DNA of 45,410 nt from Nocardia jinanensis. Its GTDB lineage: Bacteria > Actinomycetota > Actinomycetes > Mycobacteriales > Mycobacteriaceae. Every line of letters begins with the position of its first letter. Position 1 is the first letter of the stretch. The DNA lies in the NCBI RefSeq assembly GCF_014645735.1, contig NZ_BMMH01000034.1, positions 1 to 45,410 on the forward strand, given 5' to 3'. The notes below the pieces were generated by a model. The model did not search any database. It was not told where the DNA came from and was given only the letters and a program-made list of their open reading frames with translations. This document shows positions 17,419-25,507 of the stretch, piece after piece. The translations under genes were made by a program, and so were the position numbers.

Positions 17419-17910
17419 ATGACGACATGGAGCGAATTCACCGCCGAGGCGCCGCGGATCAGCGAGATCTTCCGTCGTCGCCACACTGCGACCAGCAATC
17501 TGTGCATGCTCGCCACCCTGCGTTCGGACGGATTCCCCCGGATCAGCCCGGTGGAACCGCTGATCTTCGAAGAGCGACTGGTGATCGTCGGGATGCCCGG
17601 CACCACCAAGTTCCGGGATCTGATCCGCGATCCCCGCTTCTGCCTGCACACCGCCACCGAGGACACGATGGTGTCCGAGGGCGACGCGAAACTCTTCGGC
17701 GTGGTGGTCGACGATCCGGATACCGCGCTGCACGCGCGTTTCGCCGAGTACCTGTACGAGGACAGCGGCCTGGATCTGCGGAACCAGCCGTTCGACCATT
17801 TCTTCGTCGCCGATCTGATCTCGGCGTCGTCGGTGGAGGTCGGTGACGACCTGCTGAAGGTCACCATCTGGAAGCCGGGTGAGGGCGAGCGGGTGGTCGA
17901 GAAACGATAG
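17419..17910 (+). CDS. Pyridoxamine 5'-phosphate oxidase-like FMN-binding protein
   Basis: 163 aa split-barrel protein. The stretch LCMLATLRSDGFPRISPVEPLIFEERLVIVG (residues 30-60) is the typical first strands of the PNPOx-like fold that binds FMN or F420, followed by MPGTTKFRDLIRDPRFCLH, a common phosphate-contact region. In actinobacteria, such proteins are general flavin/deazaflavin reductases; the reaction is not predictable. ATG 17419 has no ribosome site but is placed right after a -10 box. It converges on azlD. Confidence 0.8.
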   Translation: MTTWSEFTAEAPRISEIFRRRHTATSNLCMLATLRSDGFPRISPVEPLIFEERLVIVGMPGTTKFRDLIRDPRFCLHTATEDTMVSEGDAKLFGVVVDDPDTALHARFAEYLYEDSGLDLRNQPFDHFFVADLISASSVEVGDDLLKVTIWKPGEGERVVEKR

Positions 17911-17941
17911 GCGGGTGTCGGGGGTCGTTCCGGCCGGGTGT

Positions 17942-18265
17942 TCAGGGGACGCCCGACAGGCGCAGCGCGGCAGTCGTCGCGGCCGCGGCCACGAGTACGA
18001 GCGGTAGCGGTGCCCGGAACCGCAGGAGAACAGCGGCGAGCAGGACCCCGGCCGGGCGGGCGATTCCGGCCGGGCCGGCGTCCTCGGTCAGGCTGGTGGT
18101 GAGGACCAGAGCCGCGAGCACGACAACGGACGCGTTCTCGAGTAGTTGCGCCGACCGGTCGGATACGGAGATCCGCGACCCCAGAGCGGGTCCGGCGAGC
18201 CGGAAGGCGAAAGTCCCGGCGGCCAGCATCGCGGCGGCACCGACCAGGTACCCGAGGTTGTTCAT
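17942..18265 (-). CDS. azlD: AzlD-type subunit of branched-chain amino acid exporter
   Basis: 107 aa with about four hydrophobic segments, typical AzlD length. AzlC and AzlD (YgaZH-like) form an exporter for branched-chain amino acids or analogues. The segment AMLAAGTFAFRLAGPAL is the usual first helix with the conserved FR. Its ATG overlaps the azlC stop by 4 nt (ATGA, 18262-18265), so the two are coupled. Confidence 0.85.
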   Translation of the reverse strand: MNNLGYLVGAAAMLAAGTFAFRLAGPALGSRISVSDRSAQLLENASVVVLAALVLTTSLTEDAGPAGIARPAGVLLAAVLLRFRAPLPLVLVAAAATTAALRLSGVP

Positions 18266-18936
18266 CGGTGCCTCCGTCGCGGAATCGTGAGGGCCGCTCC
18301 CGCGCCGGCCAGCAGGATCGGCAGGCCGGGAGGTAGCAGGGGAGTCGTGAGCAGCGCAAGTATCGCCCCGGCCGCCGCCCCGCGCCGGACCGGAGGTTCA
18401 CTCAGCGCGGGCATGATCAGCGCGAGCAGGACCGCCGGGAAGACGGCGTCCAGCCCGAGCGCGCCGGGGTCGGGAACCGAGTTGCCGAGCAGGCCACCCA
18501 GCAATGTTCCGCTGGGCCACGCGGCCAGGATCCCGAGCCCGCAGGCCAGGTAGGCGGCCCGGCTGTGCCCGGTCGCGCGCTGCGACAGCGCCACGGCCAC
18601 GGTTTCGTCGTTGAGCAGGTGCGCGTGGCGGATTCTCCGCCACCCGGTGCCGAGGACATCGGCGACCGAGAACCCGTAGCCGATATGGCGTGCGTTGACC
18701 AGCAGTCCCGCGAGCAGGGCGGTGGCCGGGCTGCCGCCGGCGGCGACGATTCCGAGGAAGAGGAATTCCGATCCCGCCGCCAGCACCACTATGCCGAGCG
18801 CGACCGGGAACCACAGCGGCAGTCCCGCGGCGACGGCCGCGGCGCCATAGGACATCCCGGCAACGCCGACCGCGATACAGAGAGCTCGGATCAAGGACCG
18901 GGCCGGCCGATCGACTGTTCGCCATAACGAACGCAT
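18262..18936 (-). CDS. azlC: AzlC-type branched-chain amino acid exporter, large subunit
   Basis: 224 aa with six or more hydrophobic segments. Family features are GMSYGAAAVAAGLPLWFPVALG near the N terminus, SEFLFLG, the NARHIGYGFS motif and the LLNDETVAVA segment. ATG 18936 is preferred over the in-frame ATG at 18954, which would overlap the divergent regulator; there is no ribosome site and a CATAGT box lies just upstream, so a leaderless start is likely. Operon with azlD; controlled by the divergent XRE-cupin regulator. Confidence 0.85.
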   Translation of the reverse strand: MRSLWRTVDRPARSLIRALCIAVGVAGMSYGAAAVAAGLPLWFPVALGIVVLAAGSEFLFLGIVAAGGSPATALLAGLLVNARHIGYGFSVADVLGTGWRRIRHAHLLNDETVAVALSQRATGHSRAAYLACGLGILAAWPSGTLLGGLLGNSVPDPGALGLDAVFPAVLLALIMPALSEPPVRRGAAAGAILALLTTPLLPPGLPILLAGAGAALTIPRRRHR

Positions 18937-18980
18937 AGCTACTATGTTGAACATGGAACCGACTGTTCGTCAAATCGAAC
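18917..18980. promoter_or_regulatory. Two operators in the azlC / XRE divergent promoter
   Basis: GTTCG-N6-CGAAC occurs twice, at 18917-18932 and 18965-18980, both preceded by CGACT, with centres 48 bp apart. Between them lie TACTAT (18940-18945, -10 for the regulator, 7 nt before ATG 18953) and CATAGT (reverse strand, 18946-18941, -10 for azlC). Each palindrome covers the expected -35 of one of the divergent genes, a symmetric arrangement for joint repression by the XRE protein. Confidence 0.65.
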
Positions 18981-19582
18981 AAGATGATGATGTGCCGAAC
19001 GGGGTTCGGCGGGGTGGCCCCGAAGGGGGGCCGGACCGCTCCCCGCAGCAGGTGATCGCCGCCTCGCTGCGTCGCGAACGCCTGCGCGCGGAGCTGTCGC
19101 TCACGGAGGTCGCCCGGCGGGCGGGTATCGCGAAATCGACCCTCTCGCAGCTCGAGTCGGGGACCGGAAACCCCAGCCTGGAGACCCTGTGGGCGTTGTG
19201 TGGCGCGCTGGAGATGCCGTTCTCCCGGCTGCTGGACCCGCCGCGTCCGCGGACCCGGGTGATCCGGGCCGCGGAAGGCCCGGCGGTGTTCTCGGCCGAA
19301 GCCGATTACCGGGCCACCCTGCTGGCGGTGAGTCCCACGGGTGTGCGCCGCGATATCTACCGAGTCGCCGCCGAACCGGGGCGTCGGCGAACCTCGCAGC
19401 CGCATATGCCGGGTGCGGTCGAGCATGTACTGCTGGGGACGGGGCGCGCGCTCGTCGGGACGGCGACGGATCCGGTGGAACTCGGCCCCGGTGATTACAT
19501 CGCCTACCCCGCCGACGTGGCGCATATTTTCGAAGCGCTCGTGCCGGCAACGATGGCGACCCTGATCTCCGAATACGCCTGA
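18953..19582 (+). CDS. XRE-family regulator with C-terminal cupin domain
   Basis: 209 aa. The N-terminal helix-turn-helix is residues 30-85 (LSLTEVARRAGIAKSTLSQLESGTGNPSLETLWAL region), and a cupin_2 sensor domain follows from about residue 95 to the end (HMPGAVEHVLL, GPGDYIAYPADVAHIFEAL). This architecture is common for regulators next to azlCD and amino acid export genes; the cupin probably senses a small ligand. ATG 18953 is chosen (leaderless after TACTAT) over ATG 18944; GTG 18992 is a further alternative that would place the second operator outside the coding sequence. Confidence 0.85.
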   Translation: MEPTVRQIEQDDDVPNGVRRGGPEGGPDRSPQQVIAASLRRERLRAELSLTEVARRAGIAKSTLSQLESGTGNPSLETLWALCGALEMPFSRLLDPPRPRTRVIRAAEGPAVFSAEADYRATLLAVSPTGVRRDIYRVAAEPGRRRTSQPHMPGAVEHVLLGTGRALVGTATDPVELGPGDYIAYPADVAHIFEALVPATMATLISEYA

Positions 19583-19635
19583 CGGGGCGGGCGTGCTCGT
19601 ACGGGGGCGGGGTCGCGGGGGGACGGGACTGCGGA

Positions 19636-20436
19636 TCAGTCCCCGGTGAAACGGGGTGCGCGCCGCTCCAGCATGGCCGCGACCGCCTCGTCGTGATCGC
19701 TGGTGTGATGGGTGAGGGCCTGCATCGCGGCGGAGAGCTCGAGCAGGGTTTCCAGGCTCTGCTGCTGTCCCTCGCGCAGCAGGCGTTTGGTCATCCGCAA
19801 TGCGTGCGGTGGATTGACCGCGATCTCCGCGGCGAGGCGGTGGGCGGTCTCGAGCAGCCGATCCGGTTCGACCACCTCGTTGACCATGCCCCATTCGAGC
19901 GCGGTGGCGGCGTCGATGGCCGAGCCGGTGAAGGCGAGCTGGCTGGCGCGGGCCATACCGACCGCCCGTGGCAGCAACCAGGCGCCCCCGTCGCCCGGGA
20001 TCAGGCCGAGGCGGACGAAACTCTCGGCGAAGGTCGCGGTGGTCGCGGCGATCCGCATATCGCACATCAGGGCCAGATCGCAGCCGGCGCCGATCGCCGG
20101 GCCGTTCACCGCCGCGATGGTGGGAATCTCGCAGTGGTAGAGCGCCTTGGGGATGCGCTGGATACCGTGCCGGTAGCCCTGGCGCAGATCGGCCGGGGAG
20201 CCGCCGAACATACCGGCCTTGTCCCGCATGTGTTTGACATTGCCGCCGGCGCTGAACGCCGTGCCCGCGCCGGTGAGGATGGCCACCCGGATCGAATGAT
20301 CGCGGTCGGCCTCGCGCACCGCGGTCTCCAGCGCCTCGATCGTCGCCTCGTCGGAGATCGGGTTGCGCTGCTCGGGATTGTCGATGGTCCAGACGACGAC
20401 GTCGCCGGTGCGCTCCACGCGCACGGGTGCGGTCAC
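19636..20436 (-). CDS. Enoyl-CoA hydratase/isomerase (crotonase) family protein
   Basis: 266 aa. Crotonase fold: oxyanion-hole segments AFSAGGNVKHM and NGPAIGAGCDLALMCDMRIA, then FAESFVRLGLIPGDGG. The two catalytic glutamates of classic hydratases are not present at the expected places (GCD in place of GCE; Phe in place of the second Glu), so a different crotonase reaction such as isomerisation or thioester hydrolysis is likely. The GTG start at 20436 has GAGGAG upstream. The same frame stays open to an ATG at 20799 in a 13E12 remnant, so SOS-driven transcripts could read into it or fuse to it. Confidence 0.82.
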   Translation of the reverse strand: MTAPVRVERTGDVVVWTIDNPEQRNPISDEATIEALETAVREADRDHSIRVAILTGAGTAFSAGGNVKHMRDKAGMFGGSPADLRQGYRHGIQRIPKALYHCEIPTIAAVNGPAIGAGCDLALMCDMRIAATTATFAESFVRLGLIPGDGGAWLLPRAVGMARASQLAFTGSAIDAATALEWGMVNEVVEPDRLLETAHRLAAEIAVNPPHALRMTKRLLREGQQQSLETLLELSAAMQALTHHTSDHDEAVAAMLERRAPRFTGD

Positions 20437-20799
20437 GATTACTCCTCGGGCCACGGTGCTGCGGTCACCGGAAACAATGCCCGATCGGTTCGGTTCGAGC
20501 GAGCGCGAGGTGCGGTTCGCCGCGCACGGACCGGTCGCGGTGGTGCGCCCGGTCGCGGATTCGGTGGTGGTCGCGGCGGTTCGCGGAGCGGTATGTGGTC
20601 CGGCACTGCCGCCGCGGCGCGAGCGTTCGTCCGTCATCCGGACGGTGAGCCCCATCAGGTTGCGTGTTCGTGATTCCAGCCTGGACAGCGATTCGGCGAG
20701 TTCGGTCTCGGGGGCGGCGGTGAGGTCGCAGGTGAGCAGGGTGTCGACCGCCTGTTCGAGGGCGCCTATCTGGGCCCTGAGCCTGTCGTTCGAACACAT
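20437..20799 (-). pseudogene. N-terminal remnant of a 13E12/DUF222 family gene
   Basis: From ATG 20799 the frame begins MCSNDRLRAQIGALEQAVD and continues with an LESRTRNL helix, the typical N terminus of the actinobacterial 13E12 (DUF222-HNH) family. Similarity fades after about 55 residues into Arg/Thr-rich sequence, and the HNH nuclease part is absent. No stop intervenes before the crotonase gene. It retains a complete promoter: TACCAT (-10), a LexA box and a leaderless ATG. Probably a truncated gene whose promoter still works. Confidence 0.55.
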
Positions 20800-20811
20800 G
20801 TTCTAATGGTA
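20790..20811 (-). promoter_or_regulatory. LexA (SOS) box with overlapping promoter
   Basis: TCGAACACATGTTCTA at 20790-20805 matches the mycobacterial SOS box TCGAAC-N4-GTTCGA with one mismatch. On the reverse strand it overlaps the ATG of the 13E12 remnant (the box encodes the Met-Cys-Ser start). The -10 TACCAT (reverse strand, 20811-20806) is 6 nt before the ATG. LexA boxes at the start of 13E12 genes are established for M. tuberculosis. Confidence 0.75.
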
Positions 20812-21087
20812 GCCGATCATGGCGGGCGTTCCGTCGAGAGGCACGGGCGCGCCGACCGGGTGGGCGAGCAAGGCTCCGAGGGCCGGCTGCGTGGGAGAAT
20901 GGGCATTCGAATCGATCCCGCTGTGCCCCCGTCCTGGAACCGACCCTGTCGATCGGAGTCGGCGCCTTGGTGACCGCCGCGCGGACCTGGTTATCGCCGG
21001 TCCGGTAACCCGCCGGGGCTCAGGGCTCGGCCGGGCACTTCGGCCGGGGCGGTGACGGCTCACGAATAGCGTGCCCGGACCGGTTTG
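20812..21087. other. Intergenic region between the 13E12 remnant and argC
   Basis: No gene supported. The only structure I see is GGTTA (20989-20993) pairing with TAACC (21006-21010) around a CCGG-t-CCGG core. A 78-codon frame from ATG 20819 has no ribosome site, no -10 spacing and no protein-like composition. Confidence 0.5.
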
Positions 21088-21121
21088 TGAATGAGCTTGC
21101 ATGGTCGTGCATAATCATCAC
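21085..21121 (+). promoter_or_regulatory. ArgR operator and promoter of argCJBDFR
   Basis: TGAATGAG-N-TTGCA-N3-TCGTGCATAATCAT spans 21088-21118 and recurs almost unchanged before argG. It contains an ARG-box-like TGAAT and the near-palindrome TGCAT-ggtc-GTGCA. The -10 box CATAAT (21110-21115) is inside it and lies 6 nt before ATG 21122, so ArgR binding would block the promoter directly and the mRNA is probably leaderless. Confidence 0.8.
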
Positions 21122-22192
21122 ATGGCTGATCTCACGGATATGCCCGACCGGAACGGACCCCTGCGCGTGGCCGTCGCCGGTGCCAGTGGTTACGCGGGCG
21201 GGGAAGTACTGCGCCTGTTGCTGGGGCATCCGGAGTACCGAGCCGGGCGCCTCGAGATCGGGGCGCTGACCGCCGGTACCAACGCGGGCACCGCCCTGGG
21301 CGCGCTGCAACCGCAGCTGCTGCCGCTGGCGGACCGGATCCTCGCCCCGACCACGGCCGATGAACTGGCCGGGCACGACATCATCTTTCTCGGCCTGCCG
21401 CACGGCCAGTCGGCGGCGCTGGCGGCCGAACTACCGGCGACAACAGTGATCATCGACTGTGGTGCCGATTTCCGGCTCACCGACCCCGCCGCCTGGGACC
21501 GGTACTACGGCGGCCCGCACGCGGGCAGCTGGCCCTACGGACTGCCGGAGCTGCCCGGTGCGCGGGACACGTTGCGGGGTGCCACCCGCATCGCGGTTCC
21601 GGGTTGCTATCCGACTGTCAGCAGTCTGGCCCTGGCTCCCGCGGTCGCGGCGGGCATCGTCGAACCGGCGGTAAATGTGGTCGCGGTCAGCGGTACCTCC
21701 GGTGCGGGCCGCAAACTCGATGTGAGTCTGCTCGGCTCCGAGGTCATGGGGTCCGCGCGGGCCTACGGGGTCGCCGGCGCGCACCGGCACACGCCGGAGA
21801 TCGCGCAGAACTTATCGACGGTCGCGGGCGCGCCGGTCCGGGTATCGTTCACCCCTGTGCTCGCGCCGATGCCGCGCGGAATTCTCGCGACCTGCACCGC
21901 GCCGGTGCGGGTGGACGCGGCCGAGGCGCGCGCCGTCTACGAGAAGGCCTACGCGGACGAGCCGTTCGTACACCTGCTGCCCGAGGGCGTCCTGCCCCAG
22001 ACCGGTTCGGTGCTGGGCGCCAACGCCGTCACACTGCAGGTCGCCGTCGATATCGACGCGGGCCTGCTCGTGGTGATCGGCGCGATCGACAATCTGACCA
22101 AGGGCACCGCGGGCGGCGCGGTGCAGTCCATGAACCTCGCGCTCGGCTTCGACGAGACCGCCGGGCTGTCCACCGTAGGAGTGGCACCGTGA
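21122..22192 (+). CDS. argC: N-acetyl-gamma-glutamyl-phosphate reductase
   Basis: 356 aa. NADPH-dependent reduction of N-acetylglutamyl phosphate to N-acetylglutamate semialdehyde, third step of arginine synthesis. N-terminal Rossmann motif VAVAGASGYAGGE (17-29); catalytic cysteine in AVPGCYPT (Cys162); C-terminal KGTAGGAVQSMNL. ATG 21122 fits a leaderless start at the predicted transcription start; an in-frame ATG at 21101 lies inside the operator, and ATG 21140 is an alternative. The stop overlaps argJ by GTGA. First gene of an operon of six genes. Confidence 0.96.
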   Translation: MADLTDMPDRNGPLRVAVAGASGYAGGEVLRLLLGHPEYRAGRLEIGALTAGTNAGTALGALQPQLLPLADRILAPTTADELAGHDIIFLGLPHGQSAALAAELPATTVIIDCGADFRLTDPAAWDRYYGGPHAGSWPYGLPELPGARDTLRGATRIAVPGCYPTVSSLALAPAVAAGIVEPAVNVVAVSGTSGAGRKLDVSLLGSEVMGSARAYGVAGAHRHTPEIAQNLSTVAGAPVRVSFTPVLAPMPRGILATCTAPVRVDAAEARAVYEKAYADEPFVHLLPEGVLPQTGSVLGANAVTLQVAVDIDAGLLVVIGAIDNLTKGTAGGAVQSMNLALGFDETAGLSTVGVAP

Positions 22193-23400
22193 CCACCGAC
22201 AAGAACGGAAATCTCGTGCACAACCAGGGTGTCACCGCGCCGCTGGGCTTCCGGGCCGCCGGGATCGCCGCGGGTATCAAGGCCAAGGGCGGCCCCGATC
22301 TCGCGCTCGTCTTCAACGAGGGCCCCGACTACGCCGCGGCGGGTGTGTTCACCGGCAACAAAGTGAAGGCCGCGCCGGTGCTGTGGTCGCAGCAGGTACT
22401 CAAAGCCGGACGGCTGCGCGCGGTGATCCTGAATTCCGGCGGAGCCAATGCCTGCACCGGGCCGCTGGGCTTCCAGGACACCCATCGCACCGCCGAGGAA
22501 CTCGCCACGGCGCTGAGCGACTGGGGTACCGAAACCGGAGCCGGGGAGATCGCGGTCTGTTCCACCGGCCTGATCGGTGACCGGCTGCCGATGGACAAAC
22601 TGCTGCCCGCTGTCACCGAGATCGTGCACGAGATGGGCGGCGGGATGTCCGGCGGCACCGACGCCGCGCACGCCATCATGACCACCGATACGGTGCCGAA
22701 AGAGGCGTCCCTGCATCATCCGGACAAGTGGAATATCGGTGGTATGGCGAAGGGCGCGGGCATGCTGGCCCCGTCGCTGGCGACCATGCTGGTCGTGCTG
22801 ACCACCGATGCCGTCGCGAGTGCCGAACAACTCGACACCGCCCTGCGGCGAGCCACCCGGCTCACCTTCGACCGGCTCGACGTGGACGGATCGATGTCCA
22901 CCAACGACACGGTGCTGCTGCTGGCCAACGGCGCCAGCGAGGTCGCGCCGAGCCAGGAGGACCTGGACGCGGCCGTATTCGCGGTCTGCGACGATCTGGC
23001 CGGTCAGCTGATGGCGGACGCCGAAGGCGTCACCAAGCGGGTCATAGTGACGGTCGAAGGAGCGCGCGGCGAGGCGGACGCGCTCACCGCGGCCCGGGTC
23101 ATCGCGCGGGACAGCCTGGTCAAAACCGCCATGTTCGGTTCCGACCCGAACTGGGGCCGGGTACTGGCCGCGGTCGGTGCCGCTCCGGTCGATCTGGACC
23201 CGGACCTGATCTCGGTATCGTTCAACGGTTTCCCGGTCTGCGTCGACGGCACCGGCGCGCCCGGTGCGCGTGAGGTCGACCTGTCCGGCGCCGATGTCCA
23301 TGTTCTCGTCGACCTGCGGCTCGGCGACGGAACCGCCACTGTCCGTACCACCGATCTGTCTCACGGTTACGTCGAAGAGAACTCGGCCTACAGCTCATGA
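22189..23400 (+). CDS. argJ: Bifunctional ornithine acetyltransferase / N-acetylglutamate synthase
   Basis: 403 aa. Transfers acetyl from N-acetylornithine to glutamate, recycling the acetyl group. It is made as a precursor that cleaves itself before a nucleophilic threonine; here GMLAPSLA-TML gives Thr199 as the new N terminus of the beta chain. Ser/Gly-rich STGLIGDRLPM and the C-terminal KTAMFGSDPNWGR are family hallmarks. GTG 22189 overlaps the argC stop and has AGGAGTGG upstream; the end overlaps argB as ATGA. Confidence 0.96.
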   Translation: MTTDKNGNLVHNQGVTAPLGFRAAGIAAGIKAKGGPDLALVFNEGPDYAAAGVFTGNKVKAAPVLWSQQVLKAGRLRAVILNSGGANACTGPLGFQDTHRTAEELATALSDWGTETGAGEIAVCSTGLIGDRLPMDKLLPAVTEIVHEMGGGMSGGTDAAHAIMTTDTVPKEASLHHPDKWNIGGMAKGAGMLAPSLATMLVVLTTDAVASAEQLDTALRRATRLTFDRLDVDGSMSTNDTVLLLANGASEVAPSQEDLDAAVFAVCDDLAGQLMADAEGVTKRVIVTVEGARGEADALTAARVIARDSLVKTAMFGSDPNWGRVLAAVGAAPVDLDPDLISVSFNGFPVCVDGTGAPGAREVDLSGADVHVLVDLRLGDGTATVRTTDLSHGYVEENSAYSS

Positions 23401-24311
23401 CCGAAGCGCTGCACGAACTGTCCGCGCTGGACAAAGCGCATATCCTCGCCGGTGCCCTGCCCTGGCTGCAGAAATTCCGCGACAAGATAGTGGTCGTCAA
23501 ATACGGCGGGAACGCCATGATCGACGACGGGCTCAAACGGGCGTTCGCCGCCGATATGGCCTTCCTGCGCACCGTCGGCGTGCACCCGGTGGTGGTGCAC
23601 GGCGGTGGTCCGCAGATCTCGGCCATGCTGCGGCGCCTCGGCATGTCGGGGGAGTTCCGCGGCGGATTCCGGGTCACCACACCGGAAGTCATGGATGTGG
23701 TGCGGATGGTGCTGTTCGGCCAGGTCGGCCGGGAACTGGTCGGGCTGATCAACGCGCACGGACCGTTCGCTGTCGGGATCTCCGGTGAGGACGCCCGGCT
23801 GTTCACCGCGACCCGCCGCACCGTCTTCGTGGACGGCGAGGCCACCGATATCGGGCTGGTCGGCGATGTCACCGACGTGCACCCGGATTCGGTGCTCGAC
23901 CTCATTCGCGCGGGCCGGATCCCGGTGGTCTCCACCATCGCGCCCGACGCCGACGGCGTGGTGCACAACATCAACGCCGATACCGCGGCCGCCGCGCTGG
24001 CCGAGGGTATCGGAGCCGAGAAACTGGTGGTGCTCACCGACGTCGAGGGCCTGTACACCGATTGGCCCGATCGGTCGTCGCTGACCAGTGTGATCGACAC
24101 CGACGCGCTGGCCGAGCTGCTGCCGTCGCTGGATTCGGGGATGGTGCCCAAAATGGAGGCGTGTCTGCGCGCCGTCCGGGGCGGGGTATCGGGTGCGCAC
24201 GTCATCGACGGTCGGGTACCGCATTCGGTACTGCTGGAACTCTTCACCGGGGAGGGTATCGGGACCATGGTCACACTGCCGACGAACGAGGAAAACGGAG
24301 TCAGAGCATGA
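23397..24311 (+). CDS. argB: Acetylglutamate kinase
   Basis: 304 aa. Phosphorylates N-acetylglutamate, the committed and usually arginine-inhibited step. Amino acid kinase fold: VVVKYGGNAM at the ATP site, HGGGPQISAML at the substrate loop, and the C-terminal KMEACLRAVRGGVSGAHVIDG segment. The N-terminal helix (LSALDKAHILAGALPWLQKF) is the extension found in arginine-sensitive hexameric enzymes, which suggests feedback inhibition. It overlaps argJ and argD by 4 nt each. Confidence 0.97.
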   Translation: MTEALHELSALDKAHILAGALPWLQKFRDKIVVVKYGGNAMIDDGLKRAFAADMAFLRTVGVHPVVVHGGGPQISAMLRRLGMSGEFRGGFRVTTPEVMDVVRMVLFGQVGRELVGLINAHGPFAVGISGEDARLFTATRRTVFVDGEATDIGLVGDVTDVHPDSVLDLIRAGRIPVVSTIAPDADGVVHNINADTAAAALAEGIGAEKLVVLTDVEGLYTDWPDRSSLTSVIDTDALAELLPSLDSGMVPKMEACLRAVRGGVSGAHVIDGRVPHSVLLELFTGEGIGTMVTLPTNEENGVRA

Positions 24312-25507
24312 ACACTGCGGAACTGCGGCAACGTTGGTCGAACGTGATGATGCGCAACTACGCCACCCCAGAGGTCGTGCTGACCCGGGGGACCGGCGCG
24401 GTGGTGTACGACGCGGACGGCGACCGCTACATCGATTTCGTGGGCGGGATCGCGGTCAACAGTCTCGGCCACGCGCATCAGGCGATTCTGAGCGCGGTGA
24501 TGGACCAGCTCGGCACACTCGGTCACGTCTCGAATCTGTACGGCAGCGAACCGGTGATCGAGCTGGCCGAGCGGCTGCTCGGGCATTTCGGTGACGGTGA
24601 CGGCCGGGCGTTCTTCTGCAACTCCGGTACCGAGGCCAACGAGGCCGCTTTCAAAATGGCCCGGCTCACCGGCCGGCGCAAGATCATCGCCTGCGACGAG
24701 GCATTCCACGGCCGCACCATGGGCGCCCTCGCGCTCACCGGTCAGCCGTCCAAGCGCGCGCCGTTCGAACCTATGCCGCCCGGTGTGGTGCACATCCCCT
24801 ACGGCGATACCCGGATCCTCGAGCGCGCGGTCGATGCCGATACCGCCGCGGTCTTCCTGGAGCCGATGCTCGGTGAGAGCGGTGTCGTGGTCCCGCCGAT
24901 GGACTATCTGGTCCGGGCCCGCGAGATCACCGCACGAGCGGGCGCCCTGCTGATACTGGACGAAGTGCAGACCGGGATCGGCCGCACCGGCAAGATGTTC
25001 GCCCACCAATCCTTCGGCATCACTCCCGATGTCATCACGCTCGCCAAGGGTCTGGGTGCCGGTCTGCCGATCGGCGCGGTACTGGCGACCGGACCGGCGG
25101 CCGAACTGTTCACCCCCGGGTTGCACGGCACCACCTTCGGCGGTAATCCGGTCTGCGCGGCCGCGGCGCTCGCCGTGCTGCGCACACTCGAGGACGACGG
25201 CCTGCTCGAGCACGTCGAATCGGTGGGTAAACGGCTCAGCGATGGGATCGCGGTGCTCGAGCATCCACTGATCGCGGATGTGCGCGGGGCCGGACTGCTG
25301 ATCGGGATCGGCCTCACCGAACCGGTGGCCCCCCGGGTGGAAGCCCGGGCGCGTGCCGCGGGCTATCTGGTGAACCCCGCCAAACCCGATGTGATCCGGT
25401 TGGCGCCCCCACTGGTGCTCACCGAAACGCAGGCCGACAACCTGGTCCTGGATCTTCCGGGCATCCTCGACGATGTCCTGGCCGAAACGAAAGGATTCCG
25501 CCGATGA
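24308..25507 (+). CDS. argD: Acetylornithine aminotransferase
   Basis: 399 aa. PLP-dependent class III aminotransferase that makes N-acetylornithine from N-acetylglutamate semialdehyde and glutamate. Seen: FCNSGTEANEAAFKMAR phosphate loop, LILDEVQTGIGRTG, and the PLP lysine in TLAKGLGAGLPIGA (Lys247). ATG 24308 overlaps the argB stop (ATGA); the open frame upstream lies in argB and is not coding. The end overlaps argF. Confidence 0.96.
   Translation: MNTAELRQRWSNVMMRNYATPEVVLTRGTGAVVYDADGDRYIDFVGGIAVNSLGHAHQAILSAVMDQLGTLGHVSNLYGSEPVIELAERLLGHFGDGDGRAFFCNSGTEANEAAFKMARLTGRRKIIACDEAFHGRTMGALALTGQPSKRAPFEPMPPGVVHIPYGDTRILERAVDADTAAVFLEPMLGESGVVVPPMDYLVRAREITARAGALLILDEVQTGIGRTGKMFAHQSFGITPDVITLAKGLGAGLPIGAVLATGPAAELFTPGLHGTTFGGNPVCAAAALAVLRTLEDDGLLEHVESVGKRLSDGIAVLEHPLIADVRGAGLLIGIGLTEPVAPRVEARARAAGYLVNPAKPDVIRLAPPLVLTETQADNLVLDLPGILDDVLAETKGFRR

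Noticed and set aside
20819..21055. 78-codon frame between the 13E12 remnant and argC
   Set aside because: No ribosome site, no suitable promoter spacing and no protein-like hydrophobic pattern.
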